DNA of 64,000 nucleotides from Acephala macrosclerotiorum (Eukaryota; Ascomycota; Leotiomycetes; Helotiales; Mollisiaceae): assembly GCA_014904845.1 (NCBI GenBank), contig MU119255.1:124001-188000 (forward strand), given 5' to 3'. The notes beneath the pieces were generated by a model that saw only the letters and a program-made list of their open reading frames with translations, had not been told where the DNA came from and did no database searches. Within the stretch, counting starts at the first letter, position 1. Every line of letters starts with the position of its first letter. The translations under genes and the position numbers were made by a program. Positions 37,288 through 48,254 of this stretch are shown here, in pieces.

Positions 37288-39047
37288 CTAGAGCATATAC
37301 TCAAACGGCATCCCATGCTTCTCCCTCCTACCCTCCACAAGAGCCTCTCCAGCATCTCCAATCCCACCATATTCATTATTCGCTCTCCTATTCAACCTCC
37401 CTAAATACCACTTCAACACCCCCGCCAAGCACGCAACAAAAACCATCGCCACCGCACAACTAACCATCCCCCTAACATACAACGGCGCATCACTCTGTGG
37501 ATAGAGTCTCGTCCCAACCAACGGTCCACACTGACCTATCAACTGCAACATCGCGAACCCAGTCCCTTGCTTAGATTCCGATTCTTGGTTATTGATTGAC
37601 CATGTTATTATTATCGTTATTACGGAGAAGAAGCCTATTGCTGCTGGGTAGAGACCTGCGTATCGCCACCAGGGTGAGAGACCTAAAAGGCCGGAAAGAG
37701 CGATGAATAGATACCCGGAAGCGGAGAGGAGGGAATGGAAGAGGACGAAGTAGGAGCGGTTGCGGAGACGGTCGGAGAGGTAGGCGGTGAGGATCACGAT
37801 GATGAATGAGAGGAGATAGGGAGGAGCGGAGAGGGCTTGCGAGATTAGGACCGAGTGGCCCATTTCGTGGATTATGGTTGGGAGAAAGACGGGCATAGAG
37901 GAGAATGCCATGTTGGTGAAGAAGAACATGAATGCTGTTAGATAGGATTTTGGATCGGTGATTGTGGCGAGCATTTCTGAGGCGTTGAGTCCGTGTTTGG
38001 AATCTGAGCTGGAAGAGGAGTGGGATTTCTGTTTTCGGAGACGCAGGCGGGCGACTTTCTTTTCTCGTGGGGTGAGGTAGGTGGCTGTTGAGGGGGAGTC
38101 GGGGATTTTATGCCAGGCTATGACTGAGACGAGGACGCTGGGAAATCCCTCAACGAGGAAGAGGAGTCGCCACGAGGCGATGGGTCCATGTTTGCCCAGC
38201 TTGATGATTGCCCATGCTAGAGTGGCCGCAAAGGATGTTGCGAGAGGTGCCGCAGATATGAAGTATCCAGTCCGTAAGGCCAGCTCTTCGCGCTTGAAGA
38301 AGAATGACAGGTAAAATGGTATCCCTGTAAATCCGGCTTCTCCGATTCCCAACAGTATCCGTAGAACGAGCAGACCTGCGAAGGAGGTTGCTACTGATTG
38401 CAGCGAAGCAACGATCCCCCACGAAAGCACAATAGCCGTAACGTATATATGTGCAGGTATGATCTTCCATAACACGCTCATCCACTCAAAGCAGATGTAC
38501 GTGATATAAAACGCCGCGATAACCCATTCGTATCGATTCGAGTCCAGGTCTAGATCAAGGTCCAATCCCGCAATTTTCGCATTCCCGATATCTATAAATT
38601 CCAGTTAACCAGTAGATCCGGAGCCAGGGACAGAGAGGGGAACACACTCGACCGATCCAAAAAGCTCAACATATACAACACCGCCACAAATAGCACCAAA
38701 TTCCTATCAAACTTCCTAACAACAGCCCTCTCTTCATCTGGCGTATAAAGCTGATAACTCTGCACCGTGCTTGCACTTCCTCTTCTCCCCATTCCATATC
38801 CACCCTCTTCCCCCACCTCCTCTTCTTCATCATCGTCTTCAACGTCCTTCTCTGTGGAATCGTGCCGCGGACGATGTGACATCTTATAGCTCTCCCCAGA
38901 ACCCAATTCTCCCATCTCCAGATCCGATTCCTCACTATCCGAGTCCGGCGTCAGCCTCGTCAACTCGCTGCTGTCGGGTGAGAGCTCCCCATTCCCCGCG
39001 GCCTCTCGCTCCCTACTCGCGGGGCGGATGATGGATTGTCGGTCCAT
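37288..39047 (-). CDS. MFS transporter, anion:cation symporter (allantoate permease/DAL5-like) family
   Basis: 567 aa in two exons, 39047-38648 and 38591-37288. The GT..AG intron splits the hallmark FLDRSNIGNAKIAGL, which is diagnostic for ACS-family carriers of organic anions such as allantoate, nicotinate, pantothenate or biotin precursors. An acidic cytosolic N-tail of about 110 residues includes a Glu/Asp run (DDDEEEEVGEEGG). About twelve membrane spans follow, with a central loop of basic and Ser-rich sequence (KQKSHSSSSSDSKHG) between spans 6 and 7. Probably in the plasma membrane. The substrate is unknown; a link to the amide/ureide-type enzymes 10 kb away is conceivable but not shown. 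Confidence 0.9.
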
Positions 39048-39495
39048 ACTGCAAATCCCAAGTTCAAAAAATCATTCGGGCATTCGTGAAATCGGTCGTG
39101 TCTGGGGACCAACACGCATGGTGAGTGAGATTCATGTTGCTTCTGCGGCTGGATTTCAAGGAATCGCTTTGGCACGCAGGGGGATCCGTGGTCCAGACAG
39201 ATTCCCTGTTGATTCTCGCTTAATAGGGGTGATCGTTATCGTCTTGGCGAAGCTTATTCTTCTAGGCTAGATTAGGTTTGGACGGGAGCTTGTTCATGAG
39301 GTGAGAGGAAAAGAGTTCAAATTTTGAATGTCGGAACGGATGAAAGCGTGATATCGGACGAAAAGTATTTCATATCATTCGTTTTCAATGTTCGTCTAGA
39401 ACTCGAGCATCTTTATTTAGAAAATGTTCCAGCTTCGGCCGGATATTCTCAAGCGTCGGGTAGTGCTATGTACTTTTGTCTAAGTCCACTCATTT
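39048..39495. other. Spacer between MFS transporter and ABC ATPase
   Basis: Promoter of the minus-strand transporter and 3' flank of the ABC gene. Nothing specific seen. Confidence 0.5.
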
Positions 39496-41589
39496 TTACA
39501 TCCCCCAAATCTCATTCCACCTACGATAATTTCCCTCAATCGGACCATCAAGCCTACCAAATCTAGCAGGCTCTCCCGAATTTGCTTCAGGAAGACAGAT
39601 CCATTCTCGGATACTGCCTGGGATTTCTTCCCGCACATGGCTAATACAGAGAAGTGCTTGGTCCTTCGTCAATCCACCTACCTTTACCTGGCCAGCTTTC
39701 GAGATATGGGACTCGACGACTGGAGAGTGCCCAGGTTTGCCATTGTAATGAAACTGCTTCGTCTCACCATGACCGAGGAACAACAAACAGCGATCTCGAA
39801 CGCCTTCGTCCATGCCACTGAATGCTTCGTCTAGTATTACCACATCTGGCTGTTTGATCACAGCACGAAGGAAGAGTGCTACTCGCTGTGCAGAGAATGG
39901 GAGGCCACCAAATACCAGCTGGTCAGCCCATTCAGGCTTCCCACTGAAAGAGGTCTTACCAGCATCAGGACGAAGGTCTCTTTCGAACCATCGCAGGCAA
40001 GCATCAATCCGCTCATGAGCATCGTCATTCAGCTTTGGAACTCCCCTGAAAGTGTCTGACCAGGCATTTTCCAGCACTTGGCGCAGAGACAATGATCTTG
40101 GGATATGGCTATGAATCTCAGGACTCGAGTGACCCATTCGTGCTTGTAAGTCGAAGATAGATATGCCAGGCTTGCCTGGTTCGGGAAGTCTCGATCGACC
40201 GAAAAGTCGGATCGGAAGCGAGTAGGTTTGCGGATGGTCTGAGCAGATAAGTGACAGGAGGGTTGTCTTGCCTGAACCATTTGGCCCAAAGATTCCCCAT
40301 CTTTGGCCTCGTTTGACGGACCACCACAAACCATCTCGTAGGTTCTCTTCCGAGGGCACTGCCTCCACCCTTTGCTTCCAGTTGCCTAAGACTGCTTTCG
40401 TCCCGTATGCTACTCGAGCACCCTCCATCTCAATAAGTGGTTCACCAATTTCTGGTTCGTGCAGGTCGTCCATATGATATCCATCTCGACTTAACTTCAC
40501 CTTCTCTGATGTCTCAGCCGAATCTTTCTCGGGCGACTCTAACGACCACAAATATTCGTCTGACAAGGGATACGGTTCCTCGATGCCGTCACTCATGAGC
40601 ATACGGCCGATCTCATGCATCGAGTTGACTGGTAAATCAGGGAATGTGCTAGAGAGAATGGGGTGCCCCATATGAATGGCAAAGAGAGTTTCCCTCAGCT
40701 CATTGAGAACCTCGTCCTTCTCCCCTATACGTGCAACCTGACAACCATTCTTCAGATAAACCAAATGTGTAATCCACTCCGGAATTGGATCCTGCGGCCT
40801 GAGCGACAACACCAACCTTGGCGCATTCCTCTCCGCCAACCCATACAACATCGGACTCAAACTCAACAACGTCGGCGGATCCAACCCCATAAACGGCTCA
40901 TCAAGCAACAACACCTCCGGATCCCCTAACAACGCTCTCGCAATCCTAGCCCGTCTCGTCTGCCCATTACTCAAATTCGAAACCGGCATATCGATTAATT
41001 CCCCCAATCTCAAGTCTTTGACCACTCTCTCCAGAGTCTTGGTATCAACAGTCTTTCCATCGATATCTTGAGCTGTGAGATTGAGTTGTGTGTTGCCTTT
41101 TAGGTAGTCTAGAACGCTGAAATCTGTATCCTCTCGTCTGGATTCGTATCGAGCGCTGAGGTAGGCGCTCTGTGGTGCTTGAGCGCCGAGGCCTTGCTCG
41201 CCATCGAAGCCTACTTGCTTGATGGCGGACTCAGGATTTCGTAATCGGTGATCTTTCGCTTCAATTTCGTCGGTTTCGAGGTAAGGATATTGTCTCGCAG
41301 TTGGTGGGATGCAAAGATGTTTTCCTCGTAGAATTTGCAAGAACGTGGTCTTTCCCGCCGACGAGGGACCTATAATTGCCCAGTATTTTGGTTTGGAAGA
41401 AAATGATGCAAGCTCGAAGTGTAGGTCTTCGAACAATGGCGGATTGGCATGTTTGGGGATTGTAGAGTTTGGATGGTGACGGTAGAATGTCCCTCCTTTG
41501 ATAGAGATTATCGGTGGTCGAGAATTGGATGTGCCATATTGCCGCAGGTATAACAGCGGGAGGGATGATCTCGCTGTCGGTCTGCGCAT
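39496..41589 (-). CDS. Tandem ABC ATPase without membrane domain (yeast YDR061W-like)
   Basis: A single-exon protein of 697 aa with two nucleotide-binding domains and no membrane spans. Domain 1 has Walker A GPSSAGKT (about residues 74-81), signature LSNGQTRRARIARAL and Walker B VLLLDEPF. Domain 2 has Walker A GPNGSGKTT, Walker B VVILDEAF and a degenerate signature (LPFSAQRVALFLRA) lacking the LSGGQ core, so hydrolysis may be asymmetric. The N-terminus (MRRPTARSSLPLLYLRQYG) is basic and amphipathic, like a mitochondrial presequence. An in-frame ATG at 41775 would add 62 residues, but I prefer 41589. Similar fungal proteins are annotated only as ABC ATPases. Divergent from UMP1 with 269 bp between starts. 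Confidence 0.88.
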   Translation of the reverse strand: MRRPTARSSLPLLYLRQYGTSNSRPPIISIKGGTFYRHHPNSTIPKHANPPLFEDLHFELASFSSKPKYWAIIGPSSAGKTTFLQILRGKHLCIPPTARQYPYLETDEIEAKDHRLRNPESAIKQVGFDGEQGLGAQAPQSAYLSARYESRREDTDFSVLDYLKGNTQLNLTAQDIDGKTVDTKTLERVVKDLRLGELIDMPVSNLSNGQTRRARIARALLGDPEVLLLDEPFMGLDPPTLLSLSPMLYGLAERNAPRLVLSLRPQDPIPEWITHLVYLKNGCQVARIGEKDEVLNELRETLFAIHMGHPILSSTFPDLPVNSMHEIGRMLMSDGIEEPYPLSDEYLWSLESPEKDSAETSEKVKLSRDGYHMDDLHEPEIGEPLIEMEGARVAYGTKAVLGNWKQRVEAVPSEENLRDGLWWSVKRGQRWGIFGPNGSGKTTLLSLICSDHPQTYSLPIRLFGRSRLPEPGKPGISIFDLQARMGHSSPEIHSHIPRSLSLRQVLENAWSDTFRGVPKLNDDAHERIDACLRWFERDLRPDAGKTSFSGKPEWADQLVFGGLPFSAQRVALFLRAVIKQPDVVILDEAFSGMDEGVRDRCLLFLGHGETKQFHYNGKPGHSPVVESHISKAGQVKVGGLTKDQALLCISHVREEIPGSIREWICLPEANSGEPARFGRLDGPIEGNYRRWNEIWGM

Positions 41590-41858
41590 CTTTGCAATTG
41601 CGAATGCATTGTGAGAAGAGTAGAAGTTGGAGAGAGGGTGGGACTTTGAGTCATGGTTGCTCTTACCCCGGATCGGATTTATGAGGCGAGCTCGGAGGCA
41701 GGTGCAAAGCACGCTAGTGGAGCTTTCCACGTCCGCTTCGTGCCTGAAGTTGTCTACAGCTTCGATCAACACCATCTTCAACTTCAATTTCTCACAAGCC
41801 ACGACAAGTTGATCCTCACCTCACTACACAAAGAAAAATACTGCAGAAATAAGTCAAG
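41590..41858. promoter_or_regulatory. Divergent promoter, ABC ATPase / ump1
   Basis: A 269-bp interval between the two preferred start codons. It should carry both promoters unless the longer ABC start at 41775 is used. No specific site is recognised. Confidence 0.4.
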
Positions 41859-42440
41859 ATGGTAAGTTCTCACATTTCATTTCAATATCTCGAAGACTAC
41901 GAAGAGCGCCTCAGCGCGTTCAATCGAAGCTCACCTTCAACTACCCTCCTCTTCCACCAGACGAGCTAATCTCTCCCCAAGGCAATGCGCATCGCACCTC
42001 CCTCCTCCCACTCAACCACCCACTCCCACCTCCAAGCAAAAACCGTCGGCGCCCCCTCCGCCCCCGGCCTCCACGACACCCTCCGCGCCGGCGTCGGTCC
42101 CACCACCTCCTCCTCAGTCAACTCTCTCCCTGACAGCACGCACCCCCTCGAAACCCGCCTCAAAGCCTGGGAAGCCACTCAAGAATCCCTAAAGATGGAA
42201 GGCCTACGACGAACATTCGGTGTTTCAGAGCCTATTCGAAGAGGGATGGAGTTAAAGATTACGCGAGAAGGGGAATGGAGGCCTGCTGTTCTGGGTGGTG
42301 GGTTGGAGAAGGGTGTTCATGAGGATATTTTGAGGGGTACGGATTGTAGTATTCAGTGGGAGGATGTTTTTAAGGGGGATGAGATGAGGAGTGTGCCGGG
42401 CTTTCATGAGGAAGTTGAGAGGAAGGTTCGGATGCAGTAG
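41859..42440 (+). CDS. ump1: Proteasome maturation factor UMP1
   Basis: Chaperone of 20S proteasome assembly that binds half-proteasome precursors and is degraded as the first substrate. About 153 aa. Exon 1 is modelled as the start codon alone (41859-41861) spliced over a 120-bp GT..AG intron to 41982-42440. If that is wrong, translation starts at the ATG at 41985 and only two residues are lost. Family landmarks: GLHDTLRAG, HPLETRLKAWEATQ, KMEGLRRTFGVSEPIRRGMELKI and HEDILRGTDCSIQWEDVF. Length matches the yeast protein. Confidence 0.92.
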
Positions 42441-43082
42441 GTGTAGACTCGTCAAGGTTTCCGTAGGAGATGATGGATCCCGGGGGTGGAAGATTCATGG
42501 CGGATGGATTGATGGCAGATATGGTGACGGGTTGGTTCTGCTGATATGGTGGGAGGATGACGATTGTACTATCACCTGGCCAAGACGGAAGTTGGCGTTT
42601 GAGGCTCTGCCATAACATAGAACTCGCAATGGAATACGGATCTTGCATCAGTTATCTGGTTTCAATGACAAGTCCTAGGAAGACACAAATAGTAACTGCA
42701 TTCTATCCATGTCTTGCAACCTCGAAACGAAAACCATGACCAGTATACAGCCCGACAACTGTATTTATAACACACAAACCCCCCGCCTCTTCTCTTCCTA
42801 ACTATACACTATCCATACCAAGTTCCATACCATCAAGATGCGCGAACCTGCCAACCACAAAGAAGCAGGATCTGATCCAGATTCAGAAGCTGTCACACAA
42901 ATGCCAAAGCTAAATCCCCGGTCGCTCCCTACTTTCAAAAACTCGCAGATTCGCAGATAAAAAAACACATTCCGTAACGCCTCTGTCAAATGTTCGTTAT
43001 GTTCCCTGATGGTGATCTCAAATGCACAAGCTCCATGTACTATAAAAGGACGCGCGAACCGAACTGTCGAAGTTGGAGTGGA
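42441..43082. other. Convergent spacer between ump1 and the MUB-like gene
   Basis: 3' flanks of two convergent genes. A TATA-like CTATAAAAGG near 43038 points along the plus strand but precedes no convincing gene. No feature called. Confidence 0.45.
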
Positions 43083-44043
43083 CTAAAGTATCACACAGCG
43101 ACAGCCTGCGGTGCTTTCGCCTTCTCCTCTATCTCTGCCGCCAGCCTTGCCTTTGGAGGCGTCTTCTTCGTCGACGATATCTTGGGGTCGGACGGTCATA
43201 TGTACCACGTTTGCTGAGTCGGCGTTGAATTTGCATTCTATCAACAATAATTAGTCATGATCATACATACTTCCTTCTGAAAATAGGGGACTTACCTTTC
43301 AATGGCGTCTTATCATCCAACAACCGTCCAAAGAATATCAATCGTATACTACTCGGACTACTAGGCTGAGCCTCCCACTCCTCCCTCCACTCCCTCAGAA
43401 TCAACTCCTTTAATGTATATACACTAATACTGAACGGATCTTTTCTCCCGCTCTCGGTCACTCCAGGCACATTGACGTTCCGTTTCGTTAAGTACTTCTC
43501 GTCGATCTTGTATGGATGTCTCGCGCCAGACGTGAGGAGTAGTGTAATGACCAGAGCTGGTCCTGCTTCGTTTATCACTGGAGCTGGTGTATTATCTGTA
43601 GAGGGACCGATCGCCACTGAATCCAGTCGTGTGATGGCCGGTGGTGGTGCAGAACTCGACGGCTCTGACGCGGCAGCCGCGGTTGCATTCGTCGCCGCAT
43701 CGTTTGTAGACGTCAATAAAGGAGCAGCAGCAGGTTGAGAACTCGATATCGTAGGGTTCGAAGGCTCTCTCGTATTCTCGTTGGCAGAAGAATTCGACAT
43801 TGTGGGTTGGAAGGTGGAATCTAGAGGTGAGGATAAGGGAATTGAAACGTCGTTGAGGGTGAGACCCTGCTGCTGCTGCTGCTGCGATCCTGCGCCAGTC
43901 CTCTTCGATGAAGCGTCGAGTTCACTCATCTCGACCAGAATATTACCAGACGAGTGTGGTTGTGAGGACGACGATGGAGAGTCGAGGGGGACTGAGGCAG
44001 AGGCAGGGTCGCCGTATGTCGCTGTCCTTGATTGTGCCATCAT
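43083..44043 (-). CDS. Membrane-anchored ubiquitin-fold protein (MUB/UBL3-like) with CaaX end
   Basis: 300 aa in exons 44043-43296 and 43237-43083. The first ~160 residues are low-complexity (Ser, Ala, Pro, and a Gln run from CTG repeats at about 43869-43886 on the plus strand). The ubiquitin-like domain follows: ALVITLLLTSGARHPYKI, SISVYTLKELILREWREEW, SSIRLIFFGRLLDDKTPLK and, after the intron, NVVHMTVRP. The protein ends CRCVIL: Cys-Val-Ile-Leu is a CaaX box predicted to be geranylgeranylated, and the Cys two residues upstream could be palmitoylated. Plant and animal MUB/UBL3 proteins use such anchors to recruit E2 enzymes at membranes. That role is inferred from the family. Confidence 0.88.
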
Positions 44044-45961
44044 TGGTTGGGTTCTTGTGGGCGTGCGAGATGCCTGTTATGAATTCAGACCTAGCGCCAC
44101 CAAAGGCGTGTCTGCAGATGCGAGAGTGCAGTGTTCAATAATTGCAGGATTCCAAAGAGGTGGGCACAGCCTGGTTTTAGCGTAATTTAATTGACGGCGA
44201 ACAATGACCGTCGAATGTCCAAGGATTGGCACGATCTTGGAGGATCGGTGTCTGGAGTCTGGATTGGGGTTCGTTGATGGGGAGTTGGAGTAATGGTGTT
44301 GAAACTAGTGGCCCCGGGCTCGATCCGAGAACTATGGACACGCAAGGCCCAGTTCCGTGGAGGAAGTCCTTACGTAGATATAGGAGCATTAACAAGGAGA
44401 AAAAAACATAGCAATAATTATCTTATTGATGCTGAGGCTAGTGTTGACGATGTTTGCGAAAGGAGGTACAAAATAGTTACACAGCATGGGCCGTCTTCAC
44501 AGCAACACCTTCCGTCTCTGGTAGCAGGGACGAGATTGAAATCTGGGGATGCCAAGTTCCAAGTTTGCGATAGGAACCCCCTTGTTCTTGGCCTCTTCCA
44601 GAATCTAAGGTTATCTACCAGGATTCAGGGACTCCCGTGTTCTGCAGACTCCAGCCATTCATCAACCTCCTCCGTTTTGACGGTCCACACGACAGCTCAG
44701 AATGCCAAACGCGTGGTTGCAAGAACACAGGGTAGGGACAGAGTGAAATCACACATCCTCTTGCTTGGGGTTTGCATTGTTGAATTTTGCCGCGTTGCAT
44801 TTCGGCTGTGTACCCCTGAACTTCCCGTGGTTGCGAGAAAAAGCAACGTCCTAGCTGTCGCAGATCATCAAAGGAGGCTGAACGTGGGAGTAAACCCATT
44901 GGCGAGTGCTGAGTTGCAAGATTTTCAAGCCGTTTCTCGAGACTGAGATGAAGTACGGAGGTACAGCGATCAAATATTCATACAATAGACAAGGGTCTGA
45001 ACGCTACATGTCGTTTTAATATGTTATAACTTTCGCTATACTTAAAAAAAAAACTTTATTAAAATAGTAAAATAATCCCTAAAATAAGCACTATACACCT
45101 ATTTAGCTTTTATATTTTAGAGATGCGTTGTGATTGTGATGCAATAGGGGCAAAGTTCAGACCCCTGCTAGCGCTATATGAATACTTAACTGCTGTACCT
45201 CCGTAGGCTATCCTTGGCTTGATCTTGTCTCCCAAACGGCAAGTTCTGGCATTGGTCATGTGATGCTCTCAAAATCGCAACAGCTTCATATATTTATTTC
45301 CGATAGATATTTGTCTTTAAATATCTGCATTCTGCGTCACCCGTTTGAATGTATAATTTTTCTTGCAAATCATTTTCTAAATTTTCAACTAATCTCAAGC
45401 ACTGGTGAAGTCACGCCTCGCTGTCCACAGAAGAACGAGCCCGCCAAAGGATCTGACATTCCGTTCATGAAACTTCATTTGGCGGGCGTTGTGATTCCAA
45501 GCTGCAGTCACCAAGAAACAAGTCACAGCCTTCCTGTTCTTACTCTCCTTAGTTTCGACGCAAAGCTTCTATCCATATAGTTCCATTGGTCGCCACTCGC
45601 AGCACTGCCTCTCGCCCACCACCGGCGAGACTTTGCCAACTATTTTATATCCCTCAAAGATTCCAAATCAAAGCCTAAGACATATCTCAAGCGATATCTC
45701 GAACATTATCAACCTAAATATCTGGAGTCTGAAGTCTAGCTTCTGGTTTGGGCTCATCTACTCGTGCATGATCAAGTGAAGCAAGTACACCACAGGATTC
45801 CGGTCACACATATCCAGACTTCATTTCACAAAGTCAATTGTCCCAAATAAGGTAGGATACCATAATGGTAGTAGAAGAATTGCGCCGCTACCTAGAATAT
45901 CCCAAGTGGCCTAGTACAATGAACGATACGAATTTGAAGCTCTTAAAATACCGCTTCACAT
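44044..45961. other. Gene-poor interval around a MITE
   Basis: Holds the promoter of the MUB-like gene and a MITE-like element (separate entry). A 217-codon plus frame (44293-44946) lacks recognisable content and ends at the element's edge, so it is not called. Confidence 0.45.
44954..45205. mobile_element. MITE-like element with ~50-bp imperfect terminal inverted repeats
   Basis: A 252-bp segment begins TACGGAGGTACAGC and ends with its reverse complement GCTGTACCTCCGTA. Comparing the left end with the reverse complement of the right end, similarity continues with substitutions for about 50 bp, through ATTCATA and GGGTCTGAAC. The outermost TA on each side could be the target-site duplication of a Tc1/mariner-type element, which would make the element itself 44956-45203. 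The interior is AT-rich with an A10 run and no coding capacity, so it would be non-autonomous. Confidence 0.8.
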
Positions 45962-46822
45962 TCATTTCCTCTCTAGTTTCTTGTCATTTCCGTGCGATTC
46001 CTTCTTTGGGCTAGGTGGAGGCTCCCTTACTGGGATAGGTGGAAGTACGGGCTCAAAGTTGGGTAGAATATCAACCGCGTTCCGGATCATCTGGTGGCGG
46101 AAGAGCTCACGATCGTCCGCTGGAGTTGCAGGCTGTGAAGCCGATCGGAATGATGGTTCTGTTGACATTTGTGTTGAGACTTGACTTGACTGCCCACTCC
46201 TACTCCTGCTCGACTCCCCGCTAGACATTCTAGTCGGCTTCCTTCTAGGCACTCGAATTCGCTCATCCTCAACATTATGATGTCCCTCGGTTTCCGGGAC
46301 ATTGAGCTCGGCAGTCAAGTCCTTCGACGCCTGGGAATCTCGAGGTGCAATTTCCTTCCCCTTTCCCTTCGATCCCTTTGAATTGTCCTCCTGATTTCCC
46401 TCAGTCTCTGGAATACTGGCCGGCTCAGGTTCTCGACGTACAATTGCCTTGCCTTTTCCCTTCCCCTCCCATTCCCTCACATCATCCTCCCGACGTCCCT
46501 CGGTCTCCAGGACATTGGATTCATTGGTTGTCCGCATGCCGTCCATCATAGGTACAATTTCTGTCTCTAAAACTCGTAATAATTCGGTTTCCTGATCTCG
46601 CTTTATCTGGCAAGGCCCGCATACATTGAATGTATATTCATGTTCCTCTGGGACTGGGATATTGACGACTTTCCCGCCTTCAGTACGCTTGAGCGTGGGA
46701 CACAAAGACATGATGGACCGAAAATTTGGGTTTGCGCGGCAGCGGTCGTTGCGTGTCCCTAGTTTCGAGGCTATATAGCCACAGTCCATGCAAGTGTATG
46801 TGGTCACAATAATTCTGCACAT
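45962..46822 (-). CDS. Cys-containing protein with acidic/basic imperfect repeats, function unknown
   Basis: Single-exon frame of 286 aa. The ATG at 46822 is preferred because fungal proteins of this kind often begin MC-x-I-I-x-T-T-Y-x-C; here MCRIIVTTYTCMDCGYIA. Cys pairs CMDC, SLC and CGPC in the first ~95 residues could bind a metal. The middle carries three imperfect copies of a unit around ETEG, two of them followed by a GKGK run (VLETEGRREDD, IPETEGNQED, VPETEGHHN), probably from internal duplication. The C-terminus is Ser-rich then Pro/Lys-rich, likely disordered. No enzymatic motif is seen. Confidence 0.65.
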   Translation of the reverse strand: MCRIIVTTYTCMDCGYIASKLGTRNDRCRANPNFRSIMSLCPTLKRTEGGKVVNIPVPEEHEYTFNVCGPCQIKRDQETELLRVLETEIVPMMDGMRTTNESNVLETEGRREDDVREWEGKGKGKAIVRREPEPASIPETEGNQEDNSKGSKGKGKEIAPRDSQASKDLTAELNVPETEGHHNVEDERIRVPRRKPTRMSSGESSRSRSGQSSQVSTQMSTEPSFRSASQPATPADDRELFRHQMIRNAVDILPNFEPVLPPIPVREPPPSPKKESHGNDKKLERK

Positions 46823-48254
46823 CGTGAAGGTCCGATGTGTTTTGGAACAACCTAATGGATTGGAAACCCTTCGTTGGCGTTGGGCTATGAGGTTCAATTT
46901 TGGCAGCCTCTAAGCACAGGTTCGTATGTTGGCGCCCGACCGTACAGTCTAGAATGTAGTAATCGTTCGTTGTATTTTCGATTCGCAGCGCTTCTCCACC
47001 CGTCGTATGTGCATGCAGTGGCAAGGACAAACGAGTTGGTAGTTGATGGCTCTGCACATCTAGGGCCGGTGTTGAGATGTCGAGTGTACTTGTACTGCAG
47101 GGAGATTCGATTAGTCGGGTTCGGAGCTTTTCCAAACGGCGTAGGATCGCAGTAGCAGCAGTTGAAGACCCAGATAGTGATCTCGCAGATCGGTAGCTAT
47201 CGTTGTGGTGTTCGTGTTGAGGTGGTGGAGAGCGTGTCGCGCGATATATGATACTGAATGCTCAGCCAACGATGAACGGTAAGTTGTGCGTGCGATGAAT
47301 GCTGAGATGTGGTGTTTGAGATTTTTGGGTTGCAGAGAAGAGGAGAAGAGAAGGAAGAGATCCGAGTGTGGTTTTATCTCGAAAGTGAGGTTGAGAGGGA
47401 AGGAGCGAGACGAGTCGTCTTTCCCTCTCAATCCACGCCCATTCCAAGCTTGCTGAAGCACGCCGTCACAAGCGGAAGGAACGCATTCAGGGTTTGGATA
47501 AATCGTCGATGAAGTGTCTTTTCCAAAGTCAGCGATTGCCCAGGTGATGAGTGGGTGACATACCTGCTATGCCACGCACGACCTCCGATGCGAAGATAAG
47601 AGGCACCCATCGAAAGCAGTAGATAAACCACCTTCGGAGGTCCTTCACTTGCATTTGGAAGGAACTTCCTGATGCATACGACTCATGGTTCGACTGCATC
47701 CTCTGCATCTTCCTCCAAGCAACCAAATCCACTCCTCATCACTTCAAAGTTCGAACTCAAGTTACTCAGAGACGCAGATAGGTGCCAGAACCAGTATAGG
47801 TCTCAATAAGAAAGGCGTGGTTTGTAAGTATTGGGCTGCTGTTGCAAGTGCAAAGGAGCTTCTACCGGAGAAGAAAGCTGAAAGCTCAAGTTCACTGTCT
47901 AACTTTGATACGTGGAAGATGACAAGCTTCCGGACAGAAATCAACTAAAAGAAGTCGAATATTTAAAGAGAGCCCATTAGATTCTCAGTCTTAGAATGAT
48001 CTTCGTGTAAATTTATTGTATCTGTCTTGCAAGAGAGTTATAAAACTTGTCTCCTCACAGATGACATTCATCTCTCTTTCTTTCCAAAAGATACAGCCTA
48101 CCCTGGTCCGACTCATACAAACCACAATAAATAAGGTATCCATTATCCACAATCCCAATAAGAAGAATACCTCGAGCTCAAGAATAAAAGCAATAATAAA
48201 AGACGTACAGTCTGATCTTTTGAACAATATAGTGCTACCATGTGATTCCAGGTT

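Noticed and set aside
39496..41775. Longer ABC ATPase starting at an ATG at 41775
   Set aside because: The extra 62 residues are unlike the family, and the start would lie only 83 bp from ump1; the ATG at 41589 fits better.
43038..43047. TATA-like CTATAAAAGG as a promoter
   Set aside because: It points into the 3' end of a minus-strand gene and no plus-strand gene follows.
44293..44946. 217-codon plus-strand frame upstream of the MITE
   Set aside because: Starts at a codon with no supporting context, has no motif and stops at the element boundary; probably fortuitous.
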